A DNA stretch of 64,000 nt from Frankia sp. RB7 (GCA_030403585.1 JAUEPE010000027.1:1-64000); one strand, 5' to 3'; positions 7,310-15,715 are shown, counted from the stretch's first letter. The notes: generated from the sequence alone by a model not told the origin. Translations and numbers: made by a program.

Positions 7310-8733
7310 AGCACCTTCCCCGGGTTCATGATGCCATGCGGATCCAGCATCGCCTTGATCGACCGCATCAGCTCGATCGCAGTCTTGTCCTTGACCTCGG
7401 GCAACTCGTCGCGCTTGAGCACGCCGATGCCATGTTCGGCCGAAATCGAGCCGCCCATGCGCAGCACGATCTCGAACACGACAGCGTTCATCTCGTGCCA
7501 GCGCGCCAGGTAATCCGCGGTGTTGGCGCCGATCGGCTGGCTGACGTTGTAATGCAAATTGCCGTCGCCGAGATGGCCGAACGGCACCGGCCGCGCAGCC
7601 GGAATCAGCTTCACCACGGCGGCGTTGGCCTCCTCGATGAAGGCGGGCACGGCGGCTACGGGAACGGAGATGTCGTGCTTGATCGAGCCGCCCTCGGGCT
7701 TCTGCGCCGACGACATCTCCTCGCGCAGCTTCCAGAAGTTGCCGCGCTGGGTGAGGTTGGCCGCGATCACGGCGTCGTCGACGATCTCCTCTTCCATGGC
7801 GCGTGCCAGGATCGTCTCCAGCGGCGTGCGGGCGTCGTCGCCGGGGGATGACAATTCCATCAGCACGTACCAGGGATGCTTCTCCGCAAGCGGATCGCGC
7901 ACGTCAATGCCGTGACGGACGGAGAAATCGACCGCCATCTCCGAGAGCAGCTCAAAGCTCGTCAACGCATTGGCGGCTTCGCTCTGCGCGATGGTCAGCA
8001 GTTTTAGCGCTGCCGTCGGCGATTTCAGCCCGACATAGGCGGTCTCGACCGCCCGCGGCTTCGGAAACAGTTTTAATGTCGCCGCGGTGATGATGCCGAG
8101 TGTGCCTTCCGCGCCGATGAAGAGGTTGTGGAGATTGTAGCCGGTGTTGTCCTTCTTCAGCTTCGATAGCACGTTGAGCACGCGCCCGTCGGCGAGCACC
8201 ACTTCCAGCCCCAGCGCCATCTCGCGCGCGACGCCATAGGCGAGCGCGGCGGTACCGCCGGCATTGGTCGAGAGGTTGCCGCCGATGGTGCAGCTTCCTT
8301 CCGCGCCGAGCGACAGCGGAAACAGCCGGTCCACGTCCGATGCCTTCTGCTGCGCGATCTGCAGCACTACGCCGGCCTCGCAGGTCATGGTGTTGGAGGC
8401 GGTGTCGACCTCACGGATCTTGTCCAGGCGCCGCAGCGACACCACCACCTCGCCATTGTGCGGCGTCTGGCCGCCGACAAGGCCGGTGTTGCCGCCCTGC
8501 GGGACCAGCGCGATTCTGTGTTCGGAGGCGAGCTTGCAGATGGCAGACACTTCCGCCGTCGAACCCGGGCGCAGCACCAGCGGCGAACGGCCGTGGAACA
8601 AATTGCGCTCCTCGGTGACGTAGGCCTGGATGTCGGTCGCATCCGTGATCGCGTGCTTGTCGCCGACGATCTTGCGGAATTGGTCGATCAGCTCGGGCGC
8701 AAGCGGCGGTGTGGCGGGGGTGTTGATGTTCAT
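7306..8733 (-). CDS. FAD-binding oxidoreductase, D-2-hydroxyacid/glycolate oxidase type
   Basis: 475 residues from the ATG at 8733 (MNINTPATPPLAPELI). It shows the PCMH-type FAD domain (about 45-225): PLVLRPGSTAEVSAICKLAS, PQGGNTGLVGGQTP, SLGAEGSCTIGGNLSTNAGG. The FAD-linked oxidase C-terminal domain follows, with PFGHLGDGNLHYNVS and SAEHGIGVLKR (metal-binding His). Relatives oxidise D-2-hydroxyglutarate, D-lactate or glycolate; the substrate cannot be chosen by eye. The GNAT gene overlaps its 3' end by 4 bp, and the Sua5 gene ends 22 bp upstream, all reading left. Confidence 0.9.
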   Translation of the reverse strand: MNINTPATPPLAPELIDQFRKIVGDKHAITDATDIQAYVTEERNLFHGRSPLVLRPGSTAEVSAICKLASEHRIALVPQGGNTGLVGGQTPHNGEVVVSLRRLDKIREVDTASNTMTCEAGVVLQIAQQKASDVDRLFPLSLGAEGSCTIGGNLSTNAGGTAALAYGVAREMALGLEVVLADGRVLNVLSKLKKDNTGYNLHNLFIGAEGTLGIITAATLKLFPKPRAVETAYVGLKSPTAALKLLTIAQSEAANALTSFELLSEMAVDFSVRHGIDVRDPLAEKHPWYVLMELSSPGDDARTPLETILARAMEEEIVDDAVIAANLTQRGNFWKLREEMSSAQKPEGGSIKHDISVPVAAVPAFIEEANAAVVKLIPAARPVPFGHLGDGNLHYNVSQPIGANTADYLARWHEMNAVVFEIVLRMGGSISAEHGIGVLKRDELPEVKDKTAIELMRSIKAMLDPHGIMNPGKVL

Positions 8734-8755
8734 CGTCGGGTCTCTTCTTCCACTC

Positions 8756-9745
8756 TTATCGTGCCACGGCAGCCCGGCGCAGCCGGTCGTTGATCGCTTC
8801 GCCAAGTCCTTCTTCGGGAATCGCCATCACGGCGATCGCCTTCGGTGCTTTCGCATCGAGGGCGCGCAGATAGCCGAACAGATTGGCGGCGGCTTCATCG
8901 AGATCAGCGGCGGGCGACAAATTCATGACGGCAGCGGCGGCCTCGAGGCCGGGCAGGCGCGCAGGCCCGAACCCCAGCAGCGCTTCGCCCGGCGCAACGT
9001 CCTGCGCGTTGAGCCGCACATTGGCGCGCGGCGCGTAATGCGAGGCCATCATGCCCGGCGCCAGCGGCTGGCTGTCGTGGCTCCCGGTCTCCACAGGCGG
9101 TCGGCCTAAGGGCATCCCGAGCACGGCCTCGATGCGTTCGCGTGACACCCCGCCGGGGCGCAGCAGCATCGGCGCCTCGAAGCAGCCGACAATGGTCGAT
9201 TCGACGCCGACAGCGACCGGCCCGCCATCGACGATCAGGTCGATCCGCCCGGCAAGATCGCTCTCGACATGGGCAGCCAGCGTCGGCGAGACGTGGCCGG
9301 AGATATTTGCGGACGGCGCCACCACGGCCCCGCCAAAGGCGCGCAAAATGGCCTCCGCCACCGGGTGGGCGGGAATGCGGATCGCGACCGTGTCGAGGCC
9401 CGCAGTGGCGAGATCGGCCACCGGGCAATCTTCCGTCTTCGGCAACACCAGCGTCAGCGGCCCCGGCCAGAACGCCTCGGCGAGCTTCAGGGCGCGCGCG
9501 TCGAACCGCCCGATTCGCCGTGCGGCTGCGAGGTCGGCGACATGGGCGATCAGCGGATTGAAGGCCGGCCGGCCCTTGGCGGCGTAGAGATGGGCGATCG
9601 CGGTGGCGTTCGCGGCGTCCGCGCCGAGCCCGTAGACCGTCTCGGTCGGGAACGCGACCAGCCCGCCGGCGGCCAAGGTCCGGGCGGCAGCTTCCGCGCC
9701 GGCCTCGCCGGCCGGTAAAATCGACGTTTCAAGACCCGTTTTCAC
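8756..9745 (-). CDS. L-threonylcarbamoyladenylate synthase, Sua5 type
   Basis: 329 residues from a GTG at 9745 (VKTGLETSILPAGE). The frame stays open upstream only because it runs antisense to the tRNA gene. The YrdC domain (about 15-205) shows GGLVAFPTETVYGLGADA, KGRPAFNPLIAHV and PSANISGHVSPT. The C-terminal Sua5 domain (about 215-329) shows SHDSQPLAPGMMASHYAPRA. The enzyme makes threonylcarbamoyl-AMP from threonine, bicarbonate and ATP for t6A37 of ANN-decoding tRNAs. It diverges from tRNA-Pro; that tRNA is not a t6A substrate. Confidence 0.92.
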   Translation of the reverse strand: MKTGLETSILPAGEAGAEAAARTLAAGGLVAFPTETVYGLGADAANATAIAHLYAAKGRPAFNPLIAHVADLAAARRIGRFDARALKLAEAFWPGPLTLVLPKTEDCPVADLATAGLDTVAIRIPAHPVAEAILRAFGGAVVAPSANISGHVSPTLAAHVESDLAGRIDLIVDGGPVAVGVESTIVGCFEAPMLLRPGGVSRERIEAVLGMPLGRPPVETGSHDSQPLAPGMMASHYAPRANVRLNAQDVAPGEALLGFGPARLPGLEAAAAVMNLSPAADLDEAAANLFGYLRALDAKAPKAIAVMAIPEEGLGEAINDRLRRAAVAR

Positions 9746-9813
9746 AGGGATAAAATTCCTCAGCTCGGCCGCTTGCGGTGCGCCAAACCCGACGCTATAA
9801 GCCGGCCTCTTGT

Positions 9814-9890
9814 CGGAGTGTGGCTCAGCCCGGTAGAGCACTGCGTTCGGGACGCAGGGGTCGCAGGTTCGAATCCTGCCACTCCGACCA
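9814..9890 (+). tRNA. tRNA-Pro (anticodon CGG)
   Basis: 77 nt that fold into a full cloverleaf. Acceptor CGGAGTG pairs with CACTCCG, followed by A73 and an encoded CCA. The D-arm is GCTC...GAGC. The anticodon arm CTGCG-TTCGGGA-CGCAG gives anticodon CGG. The T-arm is GCAGG-TTCGAAT-CCTGC. C1-G72 and A73 are the normal tRNA-Pro identity pattern. No integrase or duplicated 3' end was seen nearby. Confidence 0.97.
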
Positions 9891-10118
9891 TTCTTCCAAA
9901 AATTGACGTTTTCTGGAGGCTTGGCGGACCGGCCGCCAGCGCCTCGGCAGCGCCTTTTTGCAACGATTTCGAGGGCGGGTCTACGGCCGATTTGGCCGGG
10001 CAGGGCGGGCTGCCGGCGTGGCATGGCTGGCGGTTTTGTAATGCTGGCAGCCGATAATGACTTGCGGATCGCGCCCCGCATGGATCTTCCTGGCTCTGAT
10101 CGGTGTCGTTCCAACGCA
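9891..10118. other. Intergenic stretch downstream of tRNA-Pro
   Basis: About 230 bp with no coding frame I would support and no repeat seen elsewhere in the window. Confidence 0.3.
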
Positions 10119-10148
10119 AACGGCGCGGCCGAGATCGACCGCGCCGTT
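10119..10148 (-). terminator. Stem-loop, likely terminator of the 98-aa gene
   Basis: AACGGCGCGG (10119-10128) pairs perfectly with CCGCGCCGTT (10139-10148). It lies just past the stop of the leftward secreted-protein gene. On the minus strand it is followed by TTTGCGTT, a weak U-tract. It could also serve the other strand. Confidence 0.5.
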
Positions 10149-10169
10149 GTGGCCTTTTAGTACCTGGTA

Positions 10170-10466
10170 TCAGTATTCGTATGGTGCGTAACCCGGTGCG
10201 CCCCAGCCGGGCTCGTCATATCCGTAATTGGATCCCCAATAGCCGTAGGTGTCGGCACGTTGCCAGCCGGCGACGCGCTGGCATTGACCGACGCCGGCCA
10301 TCAACTGGCCGCCGTTCATGGCTGGACCGGCAGCGCCGACCGCCTGTCCGGCCGGCGATGTGCACGGGCCCGGACCGCGTCCCGCGGCGAGGCTGGGACT
10401 TGCTGTCGCGAGCGGCAAAATCGTGGCCATCAATGCGGCCGCACTCACTAGTTTCATGCGTGTCAT
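10170..10466 (-). CDS. Small secreted protein, Gly/Tyr-rich
   Basis: 98 residues from the ATG at 10466, chosen because GGAG lies 7 nt upstream. The signal peptide MTRMKLVSAAALMATILPLATASPSLAA is clear. The mature part is rich in Gly, Pro and Tyr (GRGPGPCTSPAGQAVG, DTYGYWGSNYGYDEPGWGAPGYAPYEY) and has two Cys. No domain is recognised; a cell-envelope or periplasmic role is inferred only from export. A hairpin follows the stop. Confidence 0.7.
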   Translation of the reverse strand: MTRMKLVSAAALMATILPLATASPSLAAGRGPGPCTSPAGQAVGAAGPAMNGGQLMAGVGQCQRVAGWQRADTYGYWGSNYGYDEPGWGAPGYAPYEY

Positions 10467-10623
10467 GGTTGTCTCCATGTCTGGCTTCGACAAGAGACCA
10501 ATCTCTTCCGTGTTCGGCCGTTCCTTGCGGGCGGATCGCGATTTCGCGAGCAACAAGGGTTTCTTCAGGTTTCGCGGCACACCACCATGCATCGCGTGAG
10601 CGCAGCCTGGCGCGTGCGCGCGT

Positions 10624-10950
10624 TCATCTGCGCGTCACCAGCACGCCCAGCAAAAACGCCACCAGCAGCGACGGCAGCGGGGCCTCTCGCACCATGCCGC
10701 GAATGATGTCGGGCCAGTGCGGATCGGGGACGAGTTTCGGCGACCCGACTTCAGCGGCCGGCGCGATGTTCCACTCCGACGCGAGCTCGGCGATCTCGCT
10801 TGCGGCCAGACGCACGCCGTCACGGACGCGGAAGATCGCGGCCTCCGCGCGTTCGCGTGGTGCAAGCAGCATCACCGTCGCGATCGCCGTGCGCAACGTC
10901 ATCTCGCCAAAACCTTGCAGCCTCACCGATTCCTCGGGTTGGGACGTCAT
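10624..10950 (-). CDS. Conserved hypothetical protein with C-terminal membrane anchor, 108 aa
   Basis: Starts MTSQPEESVRLQGFG at 10950 with SD TGAGGAAATTCGG. The N-terminal and middle parts are soluble and helical (AAIFRVRDGVRLAASEIAELASEW). A single hydrophobic segment PLPSLLVAFLLGVLVTRR forms the C-terminal tail. This layout, with a helical cytosolic part and a tail anchor ending in Arg, recalls small DUF883/YqjD-like proteins, but the family is not confirmed. It is third in a leftward run of three small genes. Confidence 0.65.
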   Translation of the reverse strand: MTSQPEESVRLQGFGEMTLRTAIATVMLLAPRERAEAAIFRVRDGVRLAASEIAELASEWNIAPAAEVGSPKLVPDPHWPDIIRGMVREAPLPSLLVAFLLGVLVTRR

Positions 10951-10960
10951 CCGAATTTCC

Positions 10961-11074
10961 TCACAGCGCGAAATGGCGCGCGATGGTGAATGCCGCCGTC
11001 GCGCACAGGACCAGCGTGGAAACCGCGCCGGCCACACCGCGCGCGAGATGGGCTCGCGTCAGGTGCCTGGTCAT
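10961..11074 (-). CDS. 37-aa single-pass membrane protein
   Basis: A very short frame starting MTRHLTRAHLARGVAG, with one hydrophobic helix (AGAVSTLVLCATAAFTIA) and a basic N-terminus. The ATG at 11074 has a good SD (TGGAGC, 7 nt upstream). The stop is 10 bp from the start of the 108-residue membrane-anchored gene, which has its own SD. The operon position and SD support a real gene. Function unknown. Confidence 0.6.
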   Translation of the reverse strand: MTRHLTRAHLARGVAGAVSTLVLCATAAFTIARHFAL

Positions 11075-11152
11075 GATTTTGCTCCATGCTCTCAATGGCA
11101 ATGGCGGGGCTGCGCGTTGGTTCCCGTGCGGCGCCTGATCGTCGAGGCACGG

Positions 11153-11377
11153 CTATTTCCGCAGCAATTCCCCCAACGCCGCCGTCGCCTCGGCGCAGCG
11201 GATGTCGTCGATCTCCCGCGACAGGCTGAGCGCACTCGATTTCAGCTCTTCCACCTTCCAGCTTTCGGGATGCTGACTTTCGAGCTGATTCAGTCGCTTG
11301 TTCAAATCGTCCAATCTGGACTGAAGCTGCCCGATGCTGGCGGCTCCATTCACGTTCCAAACGCGTTGTGCACGCAT
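11153..11377 (-). CDS. Small coiled-coil hypothetical protein, 74 aa
   Basis: Starts MRAQRVWNVNGAASIG at 11377 with SD CAGGGGAACGACG. Residues 15-45 form a heptad-rich helix (LQSRLDDLNKRLNQLESQH), followed by a second helix (VEELKSSALSLSREIDDI). One Cys near the C-terminus. Probably a cytosolic oligomer. It is the first of three leftward small genes, with the 37- and 108-residue proteins downstream. Confidence 0.65.
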   Translation of the reverse strand: MRAQRVWNVNGAASIGQLQSRLDDLNKRLNQLESQHPESWKVEELKSSALSLSREIDDIRCAEATAALGELLRK

Positions 11378-11628
11378 CGTCGTTCCCCTGACTTGTCTCA
11401 CGGCGTTGTGAGCAGGGTTCGTGGCCGCAATGGGCGTTTCTTTTGTCCGGTGTTAGATCGTCGGGAACCGTTGCAGATTGGCAACGAAAGTTCCTGGAAT
11501 ACCTGGGCGCGCCGGCTCATCCTGAAGCATGGGCTCCAACAGGCGCGGAATCTGCATATGCGCGACCGTCGTATGCGCGAGCACGATGACGGGCCCGGTG
11601 AATTCGGGAAACGAACGAGGGAAGAATC

Positions 11629-12588
11629 GTGGCGAGATTTATGACGGTCGCGGCCGGCCAGTTGGGCCCGATTACAAGGACCGAGACGAGGCGCGACGTG
11701 GTGGCGCGGCTGATGGCGTTGATGCGCCAGGCCAAGGCCAATGGCTGCGATCTGATCGTCTATCCAGAACTGGCGCTGACCACCTTCTTTCCACGCTGGT
11801 ACTTCGAGGACCAGGCGGAGATCGACAGCTTTTTCGAGCGCGAGATGCCGGGCGCGGAGACGCAGGCCCTGTTTGATCTCGCGCGCGACAGCGGCATCGG
11901 GTTTTGCCTCGGCTATGCCGAGTTGACGGTCGAGGCGGGAATCGTTCACCGCTACAACACGTCGATCCTGGTCGACAAAAGCGGCGCGATCGTCGCGAAA
12001 TACCGCAAGGTTCATCTGCCCGGCCACGCCGAGCACGAGCCCTGGCGCAAGTTTCAGCATCTGGAGAAGCGCTATTTCGAGCCGGGAAGCGGCTTCGGTG
12101 TGGTCGACGCATTCGGCGGCGTGATGGGGATGGCGATCTGCAACGACCGCCGTTGGAGCGAGACCTATCGGGTCATGGGCCTGCAGGGCGTCGAGATGGT
12201 GATGATCGGCTACAACACGCCGGTGCACAATCCGCCTGCGCCCGAGCATGACGACCTCTCGCTGTTCCACAATCATCTGGTGATGCAGGCGGGCGCCTAC
12301 CAGAACGGCACCTTCGTGGTCGGCGTTGCCAAGGCCGGCGTTGAAGAGGGCGTCGACCATATCGGCGGCAGCTGCATCATCGCGCCCTCCGGCGAGATCG
12401 TCGCGCGGTGCACGACCAAGGGCGACGAGCTCGCACTCGCCCGCAGCGATCTCGATCTCTGCAATTCCTACAAGCGCACGATTTTCAATTTCGACGTTCA
12501 TCGCCAGCCGCAGGCCTACGGGATGATCGTCGAACGGAAGGGCGTGGCGACCATGGCGGATGGGACGCCGGTGCGGCCGAAGGGGTGA
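11629..12588 (+). CDS. N-carbamoyl-D-amino-acid hydrolase-like amidase (nitrilase superfamily)
   Basis: 319 residues with the full catalytic set of the nitrilase fold: E47 in YPELALTTF, K127 in KYRKVHLPG and C171 in AICNDRRW. Length, motif context (HEPWRKFQHLEKRYFEPGS) and residue numbers fit N-carbamoyl-D-amino acid hydrolases, which release D-amino acid, CO2 and ammonia. Other carbamoyl or amide substrates are possible. The start is a GTG at 11629 with SD GAGGGAAGAATC. It is cytosolic and stands alone; no hydantoinase gene is nearby. Confidence 0.88.
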   Translation: MARFMTVAAGQLGPITRTETRRDVVARLMALMRQAKANGCDLIVYPELALTTFFPRWYFEDQAEIDSFFEREMPGAETQALFDLARDSGIGFCLGYAELTVEAGIVHRYNTSILVDKSGAIVAKYRKVHLPGHAEHEPWRKFQHLEKRYFEPGSGFGVVDAFGGVMGMAICNDRRWSETYRVMGLQGVEMVMIGYNTPVHNPPAPEHDDLSLFHNHLVMQAGAYQNGTFVVGVAKAGVEEGVDHIGGSCIIAPSGEIVARCTTKGDELALARSDLDLCNSYKRTIFNFDVHRQPQAYGMIVERKGVATMADGTPVRPKG

Positions 12589-12629
12589 TGCTTGTAGTCC
12601 GGATGGAGCGAAGCCGTCACCTCATACTC

Positions 12630-12710
12630 CGTCATTGCGAGCGCAGCGAAGCAATCCAGAGTCTTTCCGCGGAGGGATTCTGGATTGCTTCGCTTTACTC
12701 GCAATGACGA
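12630..12710. repeat. Long inverted repeat (CATTGCGAGCG family)
   Basis: The left arm GTCATTGCGAGCGCAGCGAA plus GCAATCCAGA pairs with the right arm TCTGGATTGC followed by TTCGCTTTACTCGCAATGAC, around a short GC-rich centre. A single arm of the same family is at 112-158. It resembles a dispersed extragenic palindrome of Bradyrhizobium. Confidence 0.7.
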
Positions 12711-12734
12711 ACGGAAAGAGCGTTGCGTCACACC

Positions 12735-12892
12735 GGGCTCTCTTGCCCCGGACACAGCGCAGCGCCCTTCGGCGGTGCGCTGCAGAGCCTGGGCCCATCT
12801 CTCCGAAAGCAATCCACGTCGCTTGGGTCCCAGCTCTACGCAGCAGGGTTGCACGCTGCAGCGCGTTCAGGACAAGAGGGCCTCCCCAATCA
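12735..12892. repeat. Second intergenic repeat-like element
   Basis: Starts near GCCCCGGACACAGCGCAGCG and ends near GCTGCAGCGCGTTCAGGACA; the ends are complementary in part (CCGGACA/GCGC arms). It resembles a dispersed repeat known in Bradyrhizobium intergenic DNA from memory. It has only one copy in this window. Confidence 0.4.
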
Positions 12893-12909
12893 CAACCAGG
12901 CGTCTTGAT

Positions 12910-12929
12910 TCGGAAACAATCATTCCCTA
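12910..12929. promoter_or_regulatory. Putative TetR operator upstream of the regulator gene
   Basis: TCGGAAACAATCATTCCCTA matches 15 of 20 positions of the perfect palindrome at 13574-13593. It lies 10 bp before the regulator ATG, where binding would block its own transcription (autorepression, inferred). Confidence 0.55.
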
Positions 12930-12939
12930 TTATCCCGCA

Positions 12940-13560
12940 ATGCAAAAAGCCACCCGCCGATCCCAGCCTTCCGCTCAGCCACCGGGCCGTCCCCGCGAGT
13001 TCGACATGGACACGGCTCTCGACGGCGCGATCCGGGTGTTTTGCGAGCGCGGCTATCATGCCACCTCGATCGGAGAGCTGACCGCCGCGATGCGGCTTGC
13101 CACCGGCAGCGTCTACAAGGCGTTTCGCGACAAGCATGCCGTCTTTGTTGCTGCCTTCGAGCGCTACGCCACAGTGCGCCGGGAGCAGACCCGGGCCGCG
13201 GCGGCGCGGGGGGCGAACGGCCGCGAAAAACTGCGCAACGTACTGCTGTCCTATGTCGAGCACTCCCAGGGCAGCGAGGGGCGCCGCGGCTGCATCGTGG
13301 TCGGCAGTGCGGTCGAACTGTCGGCGGTCGATCCGGTGATGCGGGCGCGCGTCACCGCACAGCTCAAGACCAACGAGAATTTCATCGGCGGCCTCATTCG
13401 CGAGGGACAGGCCGACGGCTCGATTCCGGACCATGTCGAGGTCGACGACACCGCGCGGCTGATGATCTGCATGACGCAGGGTCTGCGCGTCGTCGGCAAG
13501 GCGCGCCTGCCGCTCGACGGCGAGCGCCTGGTCGGCGTCGCGATGAAGCTGCTTGCTTGA
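12940..13560 (+). CDS. TetR/AcrR-family transcriptional repressor
   Basis: 206 residues starting MQKATRRSQPSAQPPGRPREF. The helix-turn-helix (about 25-70) reads ALDGAIRVFCERGYHATSIGELTAAMRLATGSVYKAFRDKHAVF, the standard TetR_N pattern. The C-terminal ligand domain contains GRRGCIVVGSAVELSAVDP. It most likely represses the MFS gene that follows 67 bp downstream and itself, through the two related palindromes at 12910 and 13574. The ATG at 12940 is chosen as the first start in front of the HTH; upstream sequence in frame is repeat DNA. Confidence 0.9.
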   Translation: MQKATRRSQPSAQPPGRPREFDMDTALDGAIRVFCERGYHATSIGELTAAMRLATGSVYKAFRDKHAVFVAAFERYATVRREQTRAAAARGANGREKLRNVLLSYVEHSQGSEGRRGCIVVGSAVELSAVDPVMRARVTAQLKTNENFIGGLIREGQADGSIPDHVEVDDTARLMICMTQGLRVVGKARLPLDGERLVGVAMKLLA

Positions 13561-13573
13561 GGTTCTGTCAAAT

Positions 13574-13593
13574 TAGGAAACGAACGTTTCCTA
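13574..13593. promoter_or_regulatory. Perfect TetR-type operator before the MFS gene
   Basis: TAGGAAACGAACGTTTCCTA: 9-bp arms TAGGAAACG/CGTTTCCTA with a 2-bp spacer, in the 67-bp gap between repressor and transporter genes. A degenerate copy precedes the repressor gene. Position and symmetry fit a TetR-family binding site. Confidence 0.65.
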
Positions 13594-13627
13594 TATCTGG
13601 AGACTGTTACGTGTCGGAGAGTTTGGA

Positions 13628-14821
13628 ATGACGATGAATGCCACGATCGACGCCGCACCCGAGCCGGATGCGGTGTCGCAACGACTGACCTTCGTGCTTG
13701 CCGCGGCCTGTGGCATGATCGCCGCCAACATCTATTACGCCCAGCCGCTGATCGCTCCGATCAGCGCCGCGCTCGGCCTGTCGCATGCGGCCGCCGGCCT
13801 GATCGTGACCATGACGCAGATCGGCTACGGCACCGGGCTGCTCTTCATCGTGCCGCTCGGCGATCTCGTCGAGAACCGCACGCTGATCTGCACCGTCATC
13901 ACGCTCGGCGCGGTGTCGCTGCTCGCGGCTGCGTTTGCGACCCATGCGGTGCCGTTCCTGATCGCCGCGCTGTTCATCGGGCTCGGCTCGGTCGCGGTGC
14001 AGATCATCATTCCCTATGCCGCGCATCTCGCGCCTGAGGCCATTCGCGGCCGTGTCGTCGGCAACGTTTCGACCGGTTTGATGTTCGGCATCATGCTGGC
14101 GCGGCCGGTGTCGAGCTTCATCGCGGCGGCGCTGTCGTGGCATGCCGTGTTTTTCTGCTCGGCTGCGTTGATGATCGTGCTCGCGATCGTGCTGCGTCTC
14201 ACGCTGCCGAAACGCAAGCCGGTGGCACGGATGCATTATGGCGCGCTGCTGCTGTCGATGCCGCATCTGGTGCGCACCATGCCGTTGTTGCGGCGGCGCG
14301 CGCTCTACCAGGCGGGCCTGTTTGGCGCCTTCGCCCTGTTCTGGACGGTGGTGCCGCTCCAGCTCGCCAGCCAATTCGGCTTCGGCCAGCGCGGCATCGC
14401 GCTGTTCGCGCTCGCCGGCGTGTCCGGCGTGTTCGCGGCGCCGATCGCAGGACGACTCGCCGATCGCGGCCATAGCCGCATCGCCACGATCGCCGCGATG
14501 CTGTTCGTCGCCCTGGGCTTCCTGGTGACGCATGTTGGCGCGGCCGGATCGGTGCCCAACCTCGCCTGTCTCGTGGTGGCTGCGATCGCGATCGATTTCG
14601 GCGTGCAGGGCAATGTCATAGTGGGCTTCCGGGCTATCTTCGTGCTCGGGCACGAGAACCGCAGCCGGCTCAACGGGCTTTACATGGCGACGTTCTTCGC
14701 GGCCGGTGCGGCCGGATCTGCGCTCGGCACCTGGGCGTTCGCGCAGGGCGGCTGGCCGCTGGCCTCGGCCATTGGCCTTGCGCTGCCCGTTGCCAGCCTG
14801 CTCTACGCGGCGACCGAATAG
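13628..14821 (+). CDS. MFS transporter (drug or metabolite efflux)
   Basis: 397 residues with about 12 hydrophobic segments. The first reads LTFVLAAACGMIAANIYYAQPLI, typical of the AraJ/YgaY-like branch of MFS pumps. The loop after TM2 (PLGDLVENRTLI) holds the MFS motif A variant. The inner membrane proton antiport role is inferred from family. It is controlled by the TetR gene directly upstream, with the operator 34 bp before its ATG. The exported compound is unknown. Confidence 0.88.
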   Translation: MTMNATIDAAPEPDAVSQRLTFVLAAACGMIAANIYYAQPLIAPISAALGLSHAAAGLIVTMTQIGYGTGLLFIVPLGDLVENRTLICTVITLGAVSLLAAAFATHAVPFLIAALFIGLGSVAVQIIIPYAAHLAPEAIRGRVVGNVSTGLMFGIMLARPVSSFIAAALSWHAVFFCSAALMIVLAIVLRLTLPKRKPVARMHYGALLLSMPHLVRTMPLLRRRALYQAGLFGAFALFWTVVPLQLASQFGFGQRGIALFALAGVSGVFAAPIAGRLADRGHSRIATIAAMLFVALGFLVTHVGAAGSVPNLACLVVAAIAIDFGVQGNVIVGFRAIFVLGHENRSRLNGLYMATFFAAGAAGSALGTWAFAQGGWPLASAIGLALPVASLLYAATE

Positions 14822-14961
14822 CGGTACGATTGTGTGCCGTGGCCGTTTACCAAACCTCGATAAGGCCGGCCCGGAGGGCGCAATTTCCGCCTCGCGAATT
14901 CCCTGCAGCTGTAGTACTTTGGTCGCAAAGCGGCTTGGTTAACGGCGGCAAGGGAGGTCCT

Positions 14962-15381
14962 ATGAGGCGTGCGGGACTGCATGGCGTACCGCGAGTACAG
15001 CCATGGTCGTGGCAGGCGTTTCTGCTCGGATTTGTGGTCGTCGTGGCGTCGGCTGCGCTTCAAGGTGCCTGCGTCGCGCTCGGTGCAAAGCTGCATTTCG
15101 CAGTGTTCCTGCCCTGTCTGTTCGTGCTCGGCATCGTCGCGGGCGCACCGGCGGCGGTGTTCGCCGCATTGCTCACTGTACCGCTGGTATGGTGGGCGTT
15201 CATTCCGCCCTTCTTCGAGTTCACGCCGTTGTCCAGCGCGAACGCGGACTCCATCAATTTATTCTGCCTGCTCGCCGTGCTTCTTATCGGCCTTGGCGAT
15301 CTCTGCCGCGCGAGCATGACAATCAACAGCCGTGGCCGGTTGAAGTCGTCGGGCAAGAGCCCAGCAACGAATTCGCAATAA
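14962..15381 (+). CDS. DUF4118-type four-helix membrane protein
   Basis: 139 residues from the ATG at 14962 (SD GGGAGGTCCT). Three to four membrane segments are visible: WQAFLLGFVVVVASAALQGA, FAVFLPCLFVLGIVAGAPAAVF, AALLTVPLVWWAFIPPFF and NLFCLLAVLLIGLGDLC. FLPCLFVLGIVAG and the four-TM hairpin layout recall the DUF4118 (KdpD-like) transmembrane domain, here without a kinase domain. Inner membrane; function unknown. Confidence 0.6.
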   Translation: MRRAGLHGVPRVQPWSWQAFLLGFVVVVASAALQGACVALGAKLHFAVFLPCLFVLGIVAGAPAAVFAALLTVPLVWWAFIPPFFEFTPLSSANADSINLFCLLAVLLIGLGDLCRASMTINSRGRLKSSGKSPATNSQ

Positions 15382-15517
15382 TCTGGTGCTGCACGGAGCG
15401 GGCGCGTTGCGCTCGCGCAACAGTCCGGCAACCATCCGCATAGCGGGATCGCGCCGCTAACTTTTCAAAAAAGATTTGGCCGCAAATTCCCTCGCAGGAA
15501 GGACGAGGAGTTTCGAC

Positions 15518-15715
15518 ATGAACGGACACGCCATCTTCGAGAACGTGCGCCGCTGCCGCGGCATCGCATCGCTCTATCGCCAGACCGCGGCGTTTCGGCC
15601 GGGCCAGCGCTGGTCGCTGTTGGAGCAGGCCAGCGAGTGGGAGGCCCGCGCGCTGTCGGAGCTGGAGGCCTATTTCGCCGCGCGCGCCGATTACGCCACG
15701 CGGCTCGCTGCCTAA
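15518..15715 (+). CDS. Small conserved protein, 65 aa (NVRRxRxLASLxRQ family)
   Basis: Starts MNGHAIFENVRRCRGIASLYRQTAAFRPGQ at 15518 with SD GACGAGGAG. Helical and soluble, with a C-terminal helix (WEARALSELEAYFAARAD). It is paralogous to the protein at 30671, sharing the pattern ENVRR.R.[IL]ASL.RQ.AA.RP.Q.W.LL.QA. Function unknown. Confidence 0.75.
   Translation: MNGHAIFENVRRCRGIASLYRQTAAFRPGQRWSLLEQASEWEARALSELEAYFAARADYATRLAA

Noticed and set aside
9814..9890. tRNA-Pro as an integration site of a genomic island
   Set aside because: No integrase follows and no repeat of the tRNA 3' end was noticed nearby.
9746..10114. 5' extension of the Sua5 frame through the tRNA region
   Set aside because: The extension is antisense to tRNA-Pro and not protein-like; the GTG at 9745 begins directly before the conserved domain.
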